Part shown: positions 1 through 5,898 of the stretch, in pieces | Layout: each line of letters begins with the position of its first letter | How positions within the stretch are numbered: position 1 is the first letter of the stretch | Assembly: GCA_934662525.1 (NCBI GenBank) | Contig: CAKUKJ010000085.1 | Coordinates: 1 to 8,147 of the forward strand | Direction: 5' to 3' | Source of the DNA: an uncultured Coriobacteriales bacterium | GTDB taxonomy: Bacteria > Actinomycetota > Coriobacteriia > Coriobacteriales > UMGS124 | DNA length: 8,147 nucleotides | Position numbers and translations under genes: made by a program | The notes under the pieces: model-generated | The model's database searches: none | What the model was told of the DNA's origin: nothing | What the model saw: the letters and a program-made list of their open reading frames with translations, nothing else

Positions 1-252
1 GCTCTCTTTCAAGCTGCGTATCTCTTCGGAGCTTCTATGTATGGAGGCAAAAGCAGTATTTGGAACAATTTCTCCGCGACGGCCAGCAAGAATGAACAGG
101 AACTCGAAGTTCTTATCCCAGGTCACGCGCCTGACTTCTCCGCCTACCTTTACGGATTCGGTTACTTTGCTTATCAGGAATGGCATGTTCTTGGGCCCAT
201 CGTCAACGACAATCAGCCACCTGCCGTTATCGGTTTCCCCGGGGCCGGGCAT
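1..252 (-). CDS. Hypothetical protein, N-terminal 84 residues, runs off left edge
   Basis: Reading the minus strand from an ATG at 252-250 gives 84 open codons to the window edge, with no stop. An AAGGAG ribosome binding site sits about 7 bases before the ATG. An in-frame TGA lies a short way upstream, so the start is well bounded, although a TTG is also possible. The translation starts MPGPGETDNG. It continues with alternating hydrophobic and charged stretches (LIVVDDG, VKVGGEVRRVTWDK, FEFLFILAGRRGEIVP) that read like a real beta-rich soluble domain. It has no signal peptide or membrane segment. I do not recognise the family. The opposite strand is also open here (37-375), but its translation looks less protein-like, so I chose the minus strand. 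The gene is divergent from the plus-strand cluster starting at 493. Confidence 0.62.
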   Translation of the reverse strand, partial: MPGPGETDNGRWLIVVDDGPKNMPFLISKVTESVKVGGEVRRVTWDKNFEFLFILAGRRGEIVPNTAFASIHRSSEEIRSLKES

Positions 253-492
253 AAGCCACTCCTTACGTTGGTTCAAGGCTCACAGCGTACACCGATAGTC
301 TATGGGATTGTCTTGGCGTGCGCTAGGAAGATTCTGGCATTCATGGCATTGTGCCGCCGGGCTCCAATCGAGTAAGTGAAACCAACTCCATAGACCAACT
401 TGCGACGAACTTTGCAACGTCAGTGCCCTGTACCGTTGTTTGTGCGCTGAGAGGCGCAAAGCAGCAGTAAGGCCGACGAGAAAGGATTTGCC
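253..492. promoter_or_regulatory. Divergent intergenic region with presumed promoters in both directions
   Basis: This stretch of about 240 bases separates the leftward partial gene from the rightward three-gene cluster, so it must hold promoters for both. I could not pick a convincing -35/-10 pair on either strand. TTGCGA (400-405) and TTGCAA (412-417) are possible -35 elements, but neither has a good -10 at 16-18 bases. A small hairpin (TGCGC 443-447 with GCGCA 454-458) lies before the first rightward gene. The ribosome binding site AAAGGA at 481-486 belongs to the gene at 493. Confidence 0.4.
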
Positions 493-1050
493 ATGATCGC
501 AAACATCGAGTGCCCGCCCACGCTCTCGAAGGAGGAGGCCAAGGCGGCAAAGCAGCTCTTTATGGAGGACGTGGAGAACAGCGACCGCTGCTTCAGCATC
601 GAGGGAGACACCCTCGTTGCCTATCGCAACGGTTTCAAGGTTGTCATTCAGGGCATGTGGGAGCAGGGCTTCTTCTTCATCGACACGGACATGGGCGTGA
701 CCGTTCCCGATGACGAGGACACGATGCTGGAGCTGCGCACCTACATCAGCTTTGTGGAGGCATTCCGCTTCAAGCACGCAGACCTGTACACGTCCTCGGG
801 CGAGCGTCTTGTGACGGGCAAGGGCTTTCATGCAGGCGAGAGCATCCATTTTCGTTGGACGCCCCTCGTCAACGCTTGGGATTTGGATGACCTGACGAAC
901 CTGCCCGCTCGTACTGCAGAGAAGATCAAGGGCGACCTTGTCAAGATTCTGGCGGGAAAGAGCGCCATGGGCCTGATTGCCGGCGACGAAGGGGAGGGTG
1001 GGGACCTCGACCAGCTCCTTCGCCGCCTTCATGAGCGCTTTGCCGACTAA
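493..1050 (+). CDS. Hypothetical 185-aa acidic protein, first of a three-gene cluster
   Basis: The ATG at 493 follows AAAGGA (481-486) with 6-base spacing, and the ORF ends at TAA 1048-1050. The product is soluble and acidic, with no signal peptide or membrane helix. An N-terminal helix (about residues 11-28, SKEEAKAAKQLFMEDVEN) is followed by a beta-rich middle that includes GFFFIDTDMGVTVPDDED (about 60-77). A further alpha/beta part comes next, and then a charged C-terminal helix after a Gly/Asp-rich linker. I do not recognise the family. The mixed strand/helix pattern and the position beside two similarly sized unknown proteins suggest a common role, possibly as a regulatory or chaperone-like protein; this is inference. 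The next gene starts 25 bases downstream with an almost identical ribosome binding site, so the two are very probably co-transcribed. The minus-strand ORF covering 280-1032 is a shadow. Confidence 0.85.
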   Translation: MIANIECPPTLSKEEAKAAKQLFMEDVENSDRCFSIEGDTLVAYRNGFKVVIQGMWEQGFFFIDTDMGVTVPDDEDTMLELRTYISFVEAFRFKHADLYTSSGERLVTGKGFHAGESIHFRWTPLVNAWDLDDLTNLPARTAEKIKGDLVKILAGKSAMGLIAGDEGEGGDLDQLLRRLHERFAD

Positions 1051-1075
1051 CGCTATCTAACTGAAAGGAAACACC

Positions 1076-1570
1076 ATGTTGCTGACTGAGGAAAAGGGTC
1101 AGGACAGCGTCTACAACACGACTGTCGTGCGCCTCCACCAGACCAAGGCCGACCAGGCAGAAGGATGGCTGCACGCGCCTGCGTTCGGCCCCAATGGAGG
1201 CGAGCTTCGCGTGAGGGTCGTCTACGAGGAGAACAAGCGCATCTGGCCGACCGTAAGTCTTGTAGATTCTGTGGATGACAAGAACGAGCGCGCAAAGATT
1301 GCTCACGAGCTTTCCAAGCTGGCCATCGAAGACCCTGAGACGTATTCCATGTTTGCCGTTGATGCCCGCGACGGCGAGACCGTTGCCAGTGCCACGCTGA
1401 CCGTCGACCTGACCGCCGCCGCCCTCGACCGTTGGTTCAAGCAGCTGTCCGATGTCCTTACCGACCATGGATGCGAGCTCTACCAGCTTGTTCATCCCGG
1501 CAGTACCGATTGTGCACCCACGCTTGCCGATAGCGACTTTGACGACGACATGTTCTCCAACCTGTTCTAG
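1076..1570 (+). CDS. Hypothetical 164-aa protein, possible YbjN-like fold, acidic C-terminal tail
   Basis: The ATG at 1076 follows AAAGGA (1064-1069) with 6-base spacing; the stop is TAG 1568-1570. It lies 25 bases after the preceding gene, which implies an operon. The protein is soluble. The middle is a strand-rich half, then a helix (AKIAHELSKLAIEDPETY), then two strands (YSMFAVDARDG, VASATLTVDL), then a long helix (AALDRWFKQLSDVLTDHG). This helix-strand-strand-helix order resembles YbjN and type III secretion chaperone-like proteins, which are thought to act as protein-interaction modules; I judge this by eye only. The extreme C-terminus is short, acidic and aromatic (DSDFDDDMFSNLF, about residues 152-164). 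It follows a flexible Pro/Thr/Ser stretch and recalls the protein-binding tail of single-strand binding proteins. No catalytic motif is visible. Function unknown. Confidence 0.85.
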   Translation: MLLTEEKGQDSVYNTTVVRLHQTKADQAEGWLHAPAFGPNGGELRVRVVYEENKRIWPTVSLVDSVDDKNERAKIAHELSKLAIEDPETYSMFAVDARDGETVASATLTVDLTAAALDRWFKQLSDVLTDHGCELYQLVHPGSTDCAPTLADSDFDDDMFSNLF

Positions 1571-1580
1571 CCGAGCTTTT

Positions 1581-1608
1581 TGCGGAGCGGCGTTAGTGCT
1601 GCTCCGCA
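1581..1608 (+). other. Strong intergenic RNA hairpin between the second and third cluster genes
   Basis: TGCGGAGCGGC (1581-1591) pairs with GCTGCTCCGCA (1598-1608), with one G-T wobble, around the 6-base loop GTTAGT. The 11-bp GC-rich stem starts 11 bases after a stop codon. On the plus strand the T run (CTTTTT) precedes the stem instead of following it, and on the minus strand the hairpin is followed by A residues. It is therefore not a canonical intrinsic terminator in either direction. It could be a partial terminator, an RNA-processing site or a 3'-end stabiliser that sets the ratio of the second to the third gene. Confidence 0.6.
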
Positions 1609-1640
1609 TGCATGCCCTGCTGCGAATGAGGAGGATAAGC

Positions 1641-2075
1641 ATGTTCTTTGGAGATATGAGGAAAGCATCTTACCAGGTGGATGAACCTATGAGGCTTGCG
1701 CAGTTGGGCGTAGACGGCAACGACCCCATCTGTGCCGGCACGTTCTGGAGCCATGGTTTGATGTACACGCTTACGGCCTTTGAGGATTCCTCTTGCGTTG
1801 TCGCCTCGGTTTTTCTCGGGCGTTTTCATTGGGATGATTTCGCAAAGGCCGCCGAGGCACTCGAGGCCTTCAAGGAGCGTTGCCCCGCCCATGGCGAACA
1901 CCTCCACTACCTATCCAATTGCAGTCTTGTTTTTGAGGCGACCCTTGCAAAGGACGAGCGCCTCCCCGAGATGCTCTCCTTGTTTAGCAAGGTGTCCATG
2001 GATTTTGTCGACAGCAACTTCTACGACGTCAAGGCCGCTCTTGGCTACCCCTCTGCGATTGAGAGGCAGGTGTAA
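1641..2075 (+). CDS. Hypothetical 144-aa protein, third of the three-gene cluster
   Basis: The frame is open from further upstream (an ATG exists at 1452), but that would overlap the previous gene by over 100 bases. I chose the ATG at 1641 because GAGGAGGA (1629-1635 region) lies just before it at good spacing and because it starts after the intergenic hairpin. The stop is TAA 2073-2075. The product starts MFFGDMRKASYQ. It has a strand-rich first half (MYTLTAFEDSS, VVASVFLGRF), then a helix (WDDFAKAAEALEAFKERC), strands (YLSNCSLVFEATL) and a C-terminal helix (RLPEMLSLFSKVSMDFVD). This is the same order as in the preceding 164-aa protein, which suggests the two are distant paralogues. There is no signal peptide or membrane segment. 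Function unknown; it is probably co-expressed with its two upstream neighbours. Confidence 0.82.
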   Translation: MFFGDMRKASYQVDEPMRLAQLGVDGNDPICAGTFWSHGLMYTLTAFEDSSCVVASVFLGRFHWDDFAKAAEALEAFKERCPAHGEHLHYLSNCSLVFEATLAKDERLPEMLSLFSKVSMDFVDSNFYDVKAALGYPSAIERQV

Positions 2076-2141
2076 AGAGGCAGATTCGCTTGCCTCTTCG
2101 AGAGGGGCCCTCCCGCGTCCTTTTCAGGGGCCGGGAGGGCC
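2075..2141 (+). terminator. Tandem hairpins at the end of the three-gene cluster, probable terminator
   Basis: Two perfect inverted repeats follow the stop at 2075. The first is AAGAGGCA (2075-2082) with TGCCTCTT (2091-2098), around an 8-base loop. The second is GGCCCTCCCG (2106-2115) with CGGGAGGGCC (2132-2141), around a 16-base loop that contains TTTT. Neither is followed by a long T run, so termination efficiency is uncertain. Two adjacent hairpins between a gene end and a new transcription unit still make an end-of-operon role likely. Confidence 0.55.
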
Positions 2142-2309
2142 TTGCCTCACGGCCCTTATCGGAGCAGCGGGATTGTCCGCGCTTCCGCGTGGCGCTCTAT
2201 GGGGGTCGCGGCAATCTCTACATGTTGGGTGCAGCGCACCGTCTGTCTGTTTTTCCGTCCGCAGGGGCCTGTATCATATGGCGCAAGATTGAAATGGACG
2301 GGAGCGGAC
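2142..2309 (+). promoter_or_regulatory. Upstream region of the DNA methyltransferase with candidate promoter and operator-like palindrome
   Basis: A -10-like TATCAT lies at 2272-2277, with a weak T-rich -35 region near 2248-2254. It would start transcription about 25 bases before the ATG at 2310. Upstream, GGTGC-AGC-GCACC (2228-2240) is a short perfect palindrome that could be an operator or a small hairpin. The reading frame of the methyltransferase is open through this stretch from a TTG at 2142. That TTG overlaps the end of the terminator stem, so I regard the stretch as non-coding. Confidence 0.35.
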
Positions 2310-3515
2310 ATGCCATTTGGGGCAACTCTTACATATGAGCAGGACGCCAAAGAGGCGCGTAAAGCACGGGGCGCATTCTTCACGCCTCCTGAGCTTGCGC
2401 GTGAGTTGGCCAGGCGCACCATTGACTTTCCCACGGCTCGCGTGTTTGAGCCGTCGTGTGGTGAGGCCTGCTTTTTGGCTGCGGCTTGGGAACGTCTGAC
2501 TGATTTGGGCGCGAGTGGTGCTTCTGCAATCGCCCAGTTATTTGGCTGCGAGCTTCATGAGGCAAGCGCCTGCGCGGCACTTGAACGTCTGGGTGCGATG
2601 GGGGCCAGCGCTTCAATTGAAGTCGGCGATTTCTTCAATCTCGACGATCGCGCCCGTTACGACGTCATCGTGGGAAACCCTCCGTATATCCGCTATCAAG
2701 ATTTCCAGGGGGAGGCCCGCAATCGGGCGCTCGCTCGCGCACAACAGGCTGGCGTGAGCCTCACGTCCCTGTGCTCTTCCTGGGCGCCGTTTCTCGCCGT
2801 CTGCGTCTCGATGCTCGTGCCAGGCGGCAACCTCGGCATGGTCCTTCCGGCTGAGCTTTTGACCGTTGGGTATGCGGGCCCCCTTCGCCGGCTTCTCACG
2901 TCCTCCTTCTCCTCGCGGGAGATCACGATGTTCGATGAGCGCGTCTTCCCAGAGGTTCAGGAGGAAGTCGTTCTTCTGGTTGCACGCGGAAAGGGCGCGT
3001 CGTGCAACGGGAAGGTGAGATTGCGCCGTCTGAAGAACCTCGCAAATGCCGAGCCTACCTACGAGGGCCTCGTCGAGGTCAATCCTGATGGCTCCCGTTG
3101 GTCTTCTGTATTGCGCGCCGGCGCTTTCGCTGAGGAGATGGACGCAGACGGGTTTTGCGTTTTGAGCGATTGGGGCCGCGTGTCTTTGGGCGCAGTGACG
3201 GGCGACAATGGCTTCTTCGCTTTGTCAAAGCAAGAGATGCGCGACATTCGTTTGAAAGAGACGGACACAGTAAGGCTTGTCCCCCCAGGCTCGCAGCATC
3301 TGCGTCAGCTTGTATATGGATTTGAACAGGAAGCGGCGTGCGACAAGGCGGGTATGGCGACCCGCCTGTTCCGCCCTCACGCCGAGAATCTGGGCGGCGA
3401 TGTCCTTGCCTATACAGACACAGAGGGGCCCGCGCTTTGCGGGGAGAATACGACCTGCGCGTCTCCGATATCGATTTTTAGGTGGTTTGTCGCCATCTGG
3501 GCCATGGGGAGATGA
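2310..3515 (+). CDS. TaqI/Eco57I-type N6-adenine DNA methyltransferase, C-terminus apparently truncated or frameshifted
   Basis: This is an S-adenosylmethionine-dependent enzyme expected to methylate adenine N6 in a specific DNA site. I start it at ATG 2310, with GGGAG about 7 bases upstream; an earlier TTG exists at 2142. Visible motifs are GAFFTPPELA (residues 21-30, motif X region), VFEPSCGEACFL (45-56, SAM-binding motif I) and the catalytic NPPYIRYQDF (123-132, motif IV). PGGNLGMVLPAELL (171-184) follows, then a target-recognition region with GAVTGDNGFFALS (294-306) and LFRP (353-356). In related actinobacterial proteins, as I recall them, this point is followed by a YKCRVRTPWW-like block and about 100 more residues. 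Here the frame instead runs into an unconvincing tail (ASPISIFRWFVAIWAMGR) and stops. The +1 frame reads GEYDLRVSDIDF before its own stop at 3479-3481, which hints at a frameshift. No restriction endonuclease gene is adjacent. The stop overlaps a possible cobI start (ATGA at 3512-3515). It may be a decaying orphan enzyme. Confidence 0.8.
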   Translation: MPFGATLTYEQDAKEARKARGAFFTPPELARELARRTIDFPTARVFEPSCGEACFLAAAWERLTDLGASGASAIAQLFGCELHEASACAALERLGAMGASASIEVGDFFNLDDRARYDVIVGNPPYIRYQDFQGEARNRALARAQQAGVSLTSLCSSWAPFLAVCVSMLVPGGNLGMVLPAELLTVGYAGPLRRLLTSSFSSREITMFDERVFPEVQEEVVLLVARGKGASCNGKVRLRRLKNLANAEPTYEGLVEVNPDGSRWSSVLRAGAFAEEMDADGFCVLSDWGRVSLGAVTGDNGFFALSKQEMRDIRLKETDTVRLVPPGSQHLRQLVYGFEQEAACDKAGMATRLFRPHAENLGGDVLAYTDTEGPALCGENTTCASPISIFRWFVAIWAMGR

Positions 3516-3523
3516 TTGGCGAT

Positions 3524-4249
3524 ATGGGCAACGGAAGAAAAGATTTTGACCACGCTCCCGGCACTTGCTATGGCGTTGGGGTTGGGCCGGGCGATGCGGA
3601 GCTGATGACGCTCAAGGCGGCGCGGGTGATTGGGGCGTGCGCGGTGGTGGCCGCTCCGGTTACGCGCGGGGGAGCGACGTTGGCGCTCGACATCGCGGCG
3701 CAGGCGGTGGATTTGTCGGGTAAGGAAATCGTTCGCCTGCCGTTTGCCATGTCGCGCGACGTGGGCGAGCGCGCCCGCATGCATCGCGCTGCAGCCGAGA
3801 TCGTTGTCGGCCGTCTCGCCCAAGGCAAAGATATCGCCTTTCTCACCCTGGGCGACCCAGGTGTGTTCTCATCGTTCTACTATCTGGCCGACGACCTGCG
3901 CAAGCGTGGTTTCGGCGTCGAGGTCGTACCGGGTGTCACAAGCTTCTCGGCAGTCTCGGCGTGTCTTGGGGAGGGCCTTACCGAGATGGACGAGCCCCTG
4001 CATGTGGTTCCTGCCGCAGCCTGGGCCGCCCGCATCGACGATGTTCTCGACCTGCCGGGCACAAAGGTCCTCATGAAGCCGTGCGGAAAGCTGCCCGAGA
4101 TCATCGCTGCCCTCGACCGCCACGGCGACTTGCCCCGCGCCGCCCTCATCTCCGACTGCGGCCTTCCTACCGAGTATGTCTGCCATGACCTTGCGACCTT
4201 CGACCCCACCGAGCATCCCAGCTACTTCACGACCGTTGTGGTGAAGTAG
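3524..4249 (+). CDS. cobI/cbiL: Precorrin-2 / cobalt-precorrin-2 C20-methyltransferase
   Basis: The product transfers a methyl group from S-adenosylmethionine to C20 of (cobalt-)precorrin-2, an early corrin-ring step of cobalamin synthesis in the cytoplasm. The tetrapyrrole methylase fold is clear. The N-terminus has YGVGVGPGDAELMTLKAARVI (residues about 14-34). The SAM-binding and active-site segment follows, with LTLGDPGVFSSFYYL and VEVVPGVTSFSAVSACLG. The end HPSYFTTVVVK is typical of the family. The length of 241 aa from ATG 3524 fits the usual 230-250. Other possible starts are ATG 3512, which forms an ATGA overlap with the methyltransferase stop, and GTG 3482. GGGGAG at 3506-3511 serves 3524 best, although the spacing is long (12). 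No other cob/cbi gene is present in the window, so whether the pathway is complete here cannot be judged. Whether it is the aerobic (CobI) or anaerobic (CbiL) form cannot be told from this sequence alone; the likely anaerobic host favours CbiL. Confidence 0.93.
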   Translation: MGNGRKDFDHAPGTCYGVGVGPGDAELMTLKAARVIGACAVVAAPVTRGGATLALDIAAQAVDLSGKEIVRLPFAMSRDVGERARMHRAAAEIVVGRLAQGKDIAFLTLGDPGVFSSFYYLADDLRKRGFGVEVVPGVTSFSAVSACLGEGLTEMDEPLHVVPAAAWAARIDDVLDLPGTKVLMKPCGKLPEIIAALDRHGDLPRAALISDCGLPTEYVCHDLATFDPTEHPSYFTTVVVK

Positions 4250-4262
4250 CCGGGGCTGTCTG

Positions 4263-5693
4263 CTATGCCCCACCCAGCCAGGTGCTCAGCACGGGGACCC
4301 AGCCGCCGACCCACACGGCGACGATGAGGGCGGGCAGAACGTAGGAGACGTAGAAGCGGGCCCAGGCGGGGAACTTCAGGCCGCTCCCTTTGTCCACCTC
4401 GGCCAGGAACGCCTTCCAGCCCCAGCCGCGCTTGGTGGTGCAAAACAGCAGGAACACGAGCGCGCCGATGGAGAGGATGTTGTTGGAGAGGATGAAGTCC
4501 TCGAGCGACTGGATGTCGCCGATGCCCGGCACCTGGAAGGCTGACCACAGGTTGTAGCCCAGGATGCAGGGCAAACCAAGAGCGAAGAGCAGCACGCCGT
4601 TCACTGCGCATGCGCGCTTGCGACTGACGCCCCACTGGTCGATGCTGAACGCCATGACGTTCTCAAACACGGTCACGATGGTGGAGAGCGCCGCAAAGCT
4701 CATGAACAGGAAGAACAGCGTGCACCAAAGCCTGCCCATCCACATCTGCTGAAACACGGCCGGCAGCGTGATGAACACCAGCCCCGGGCCGCTTCCCGGC
4801 TCCACGCCGAACGTGAAGCACGTGGGGAAGATGATGAGGCCTGCCATGAGTGCCACGACCGTGTCGAGCCCGGCTATGCGTATGCTCTCGCCGGTGATGG
4901 AGCGCTCCGAGCTCATGTAGCTGCCGAACACGCTCATGGAGCCTACGCCCACGCCGAGTGTGAAGAACGCCTGACCCATGGCGGCGAAGACGGCGTCGGT
5001 GAACCCCTCGGGGCCGTTGGCGAAGAGCTTGCCGAAGTCGGGCTGGAGGTAGAAGGCAAGGCCCTCCCCGGCGCCGGGAAGCGTCACGGCGCGCACACAC
5101 AGCACGATGAGCAGCACGAACAGGAGGGACATGAGCACCTTGCTGACGCGCTCGATGCCCTTTTGCAGCCCGAAGCTCGTGACGACCGCGCCGAACACGA
5201 CGACGACCGCCAAACAGGCGGTCATTTCGCCGGGGTTGGACAGCATGGACCCGAAGACGGGCTCCATGCCGCTTGCGTCGATGCCCTCAAACGCGCCCGT
5301 GGCGCTTTTCACCGTATAGTCGAGCATCCAGCCCGCCACGGCGGCATAGAACATCATGAGCAGGTAGCTGCCCACAAGACCCAGCCACTTCGCCCAGTGC
5401 CACTTGGTGCCCTTGGGCTCGAGCACGTCGAAGCTGCGCGCGATACCCTTGCGTGACCCGCGCCCACATGCAAACTCGAAGATGAGGATCGGCAGGGAGA
5501 AAATCAGCAGGAAGATCAGGTAGATGACCACAAACGCCGCGCCGCCGTACTGGCCCGTGATGTAGGGGAATCGCCAAATGTTGCCCAACCCGATGGCGCA
5601 CCCGGCCGCCGCGAAGAGAAAGCCCACCCTGGAGGCGAACTGTTCGCGTGCGGGCCTCTCGGACGTCGCGGGGGCCTCGATGCCTGATTTCAT
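4263..5693 (-). CDS. Sodium-dependent symporter of the NSS/SNF (LeuT-fold) family
   Basis: This cytoplasmic-membrane transporter is expected to couple uptake of an amino acid or related amine to sodium. I start it at the ATG complementary to 5691-5693, preceded by AGGAG (complement of 5701-5705) with 7-base spacing. The frame stays open for about 100 more codons upstream, through a non-coding leader. The 476-aa protein has about 11 hydrophobic segments: residues roughly 23-43, 51-75, 100-125, then eight more, ending with YVLPALIVAVWVGGWVPVL. That matches the 11-helix bacterial branch (MhsT/Tyt1 type) and not the 12-helix LeuT. The unwound helix-1 signature GLGNIWRFPY (35-44) carries sodium- and substrate-binding positions. 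Helix 6 has FFTLGVGVGSMSVFGSY and helix 8 has FAALSTIVTVFEN. The substrate cannot be predicted from the sequence. The gene appears monocistronic, convergent with cobI. Confidence 0.95.
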   Translation of the reverse strand: MKSGIEAPATSERPAREQFASRVGFLFAAAGCAIGLGNIWRFPYITGQYGGAAFVVIYLIFLLIFSLPILIFEFACGRGSRKGIARSFDVLEPKGTKWHWAKWLGLVGSYLLMMFYAAVAGWMLDYTVKSATGAFEGIDASGMEPVFGSMLSNPGEMTACLAVVVVFGAVVTSFGLQKGIERVSKVLMSLLFVLLIVLCVRAVTLPGAGEGLAFYLQPDFGKLFANGPEGFTDAVFAAMGQAFFTLGVGVGSMSVFGSYMSSERSITGESIRIAGLDTVVALMAGLIIFPTCFTFGVEPGSGPGLVFITLPAVFQQMWMGRLWCTLFFLFMSFAALSTIVTVFENVMAFSIDQWGVSRKRACAVNGVLLFALGLPCILGYNLWSAFQVPGIGDIQSLEDFILSNNILSIGALVFLLFCTTKRGWGWKAFLAEVDKGSGLKFPAWARFYVSYVLPALIVAVWVGGWVPVLSTWLGGA

Positions 5694-5725
5694 CTGCGTG
5701 CTCCTGAATCCGTCTTCGTGTGGTC

Positions 5726-5747
5726 GCCCCACGCATGTCGGTGGGGC
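5726..5747 (-). other. Leader hairpin upstream of the NSS transporter
   Basis: GCCCCAC (5726-5732) and GTGGGGC (5741-5747) form a perfect 7-bp stem with an 8-base loop in the presumed 5' untranslated leader of the minus-strand transporter, about 20 bases before its ribosome binding site. It could affect mRNA stability or translation, or serve as a protein-binding site. Confidence 0.4.
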
Positions 5748-5756
5748 CATCGGGCC

Positions 5757-5765
5757 ACTATAGCA
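5757..5765 (-). promoter_or_regulatory. Candidate extended -10 promoter for the NSS transporter
   Basis: On the minus strand this reads TGCTATAGT, an extended -10 (TGnTATAnT-like). It would start transcription near 5750, about 55 bases before the transporter ATG. No good -35 hexamer is visible at 16-18 bases, which fits the extended -10 class. Confidence 0.45.
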
Positions 5766-5898
5766 CCAAAGGCTTCTTCCGATGGCGGTCGGTATGCGAA
5801 CGGTTTGCCGATGGGGGGGTGGCCAAGTCGCGTCAGCCTTTGCGGGGTTGACTGGGACGCCCTGAGGCTCTCGGTGTCCGCCGTTGGAGCCAGTCTGT

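Noticed and set aside
37..375. Plus-strand 112-aa ORF with a weak GGAG site
   Set aside because: It overlaps the minus-strand frame ending at the left edge. That frame has a better ribosome site, more protein-like composition and better third-position bias.
280..1032. Long minus-strand ORF (250 aa)
   Set aside because: It is antisense to the gene at 493-1050, has no ribosome site and shows the biased composition typical of a shadow frame in GC-rich DNA.
1452..1640. Upstream extension of the third cluster gene
   Set aside because: It would overlap the previous gene by over 100 bases and cross the intergenic hairpin; ATG 1641 has a clear GAGGAGG site.
941..1642. Minus-strand 233-aa ORF
   Set aside because: It lies opposite the well-supported genes at 1076 and 493 and has no recognisable motif.
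2142..2309. TTG-initiated extension of the methyltransferase
   Set aside because: It starts at the terminator stem and lacks a ribosome site, and the extra residues show no family resemblance.
3410..3823. Minus-strand ORF across the methyltransferase/cobI junction
   Set aside because: It is Arg/His-rich shadow translation opposite conserved cobI sequence.
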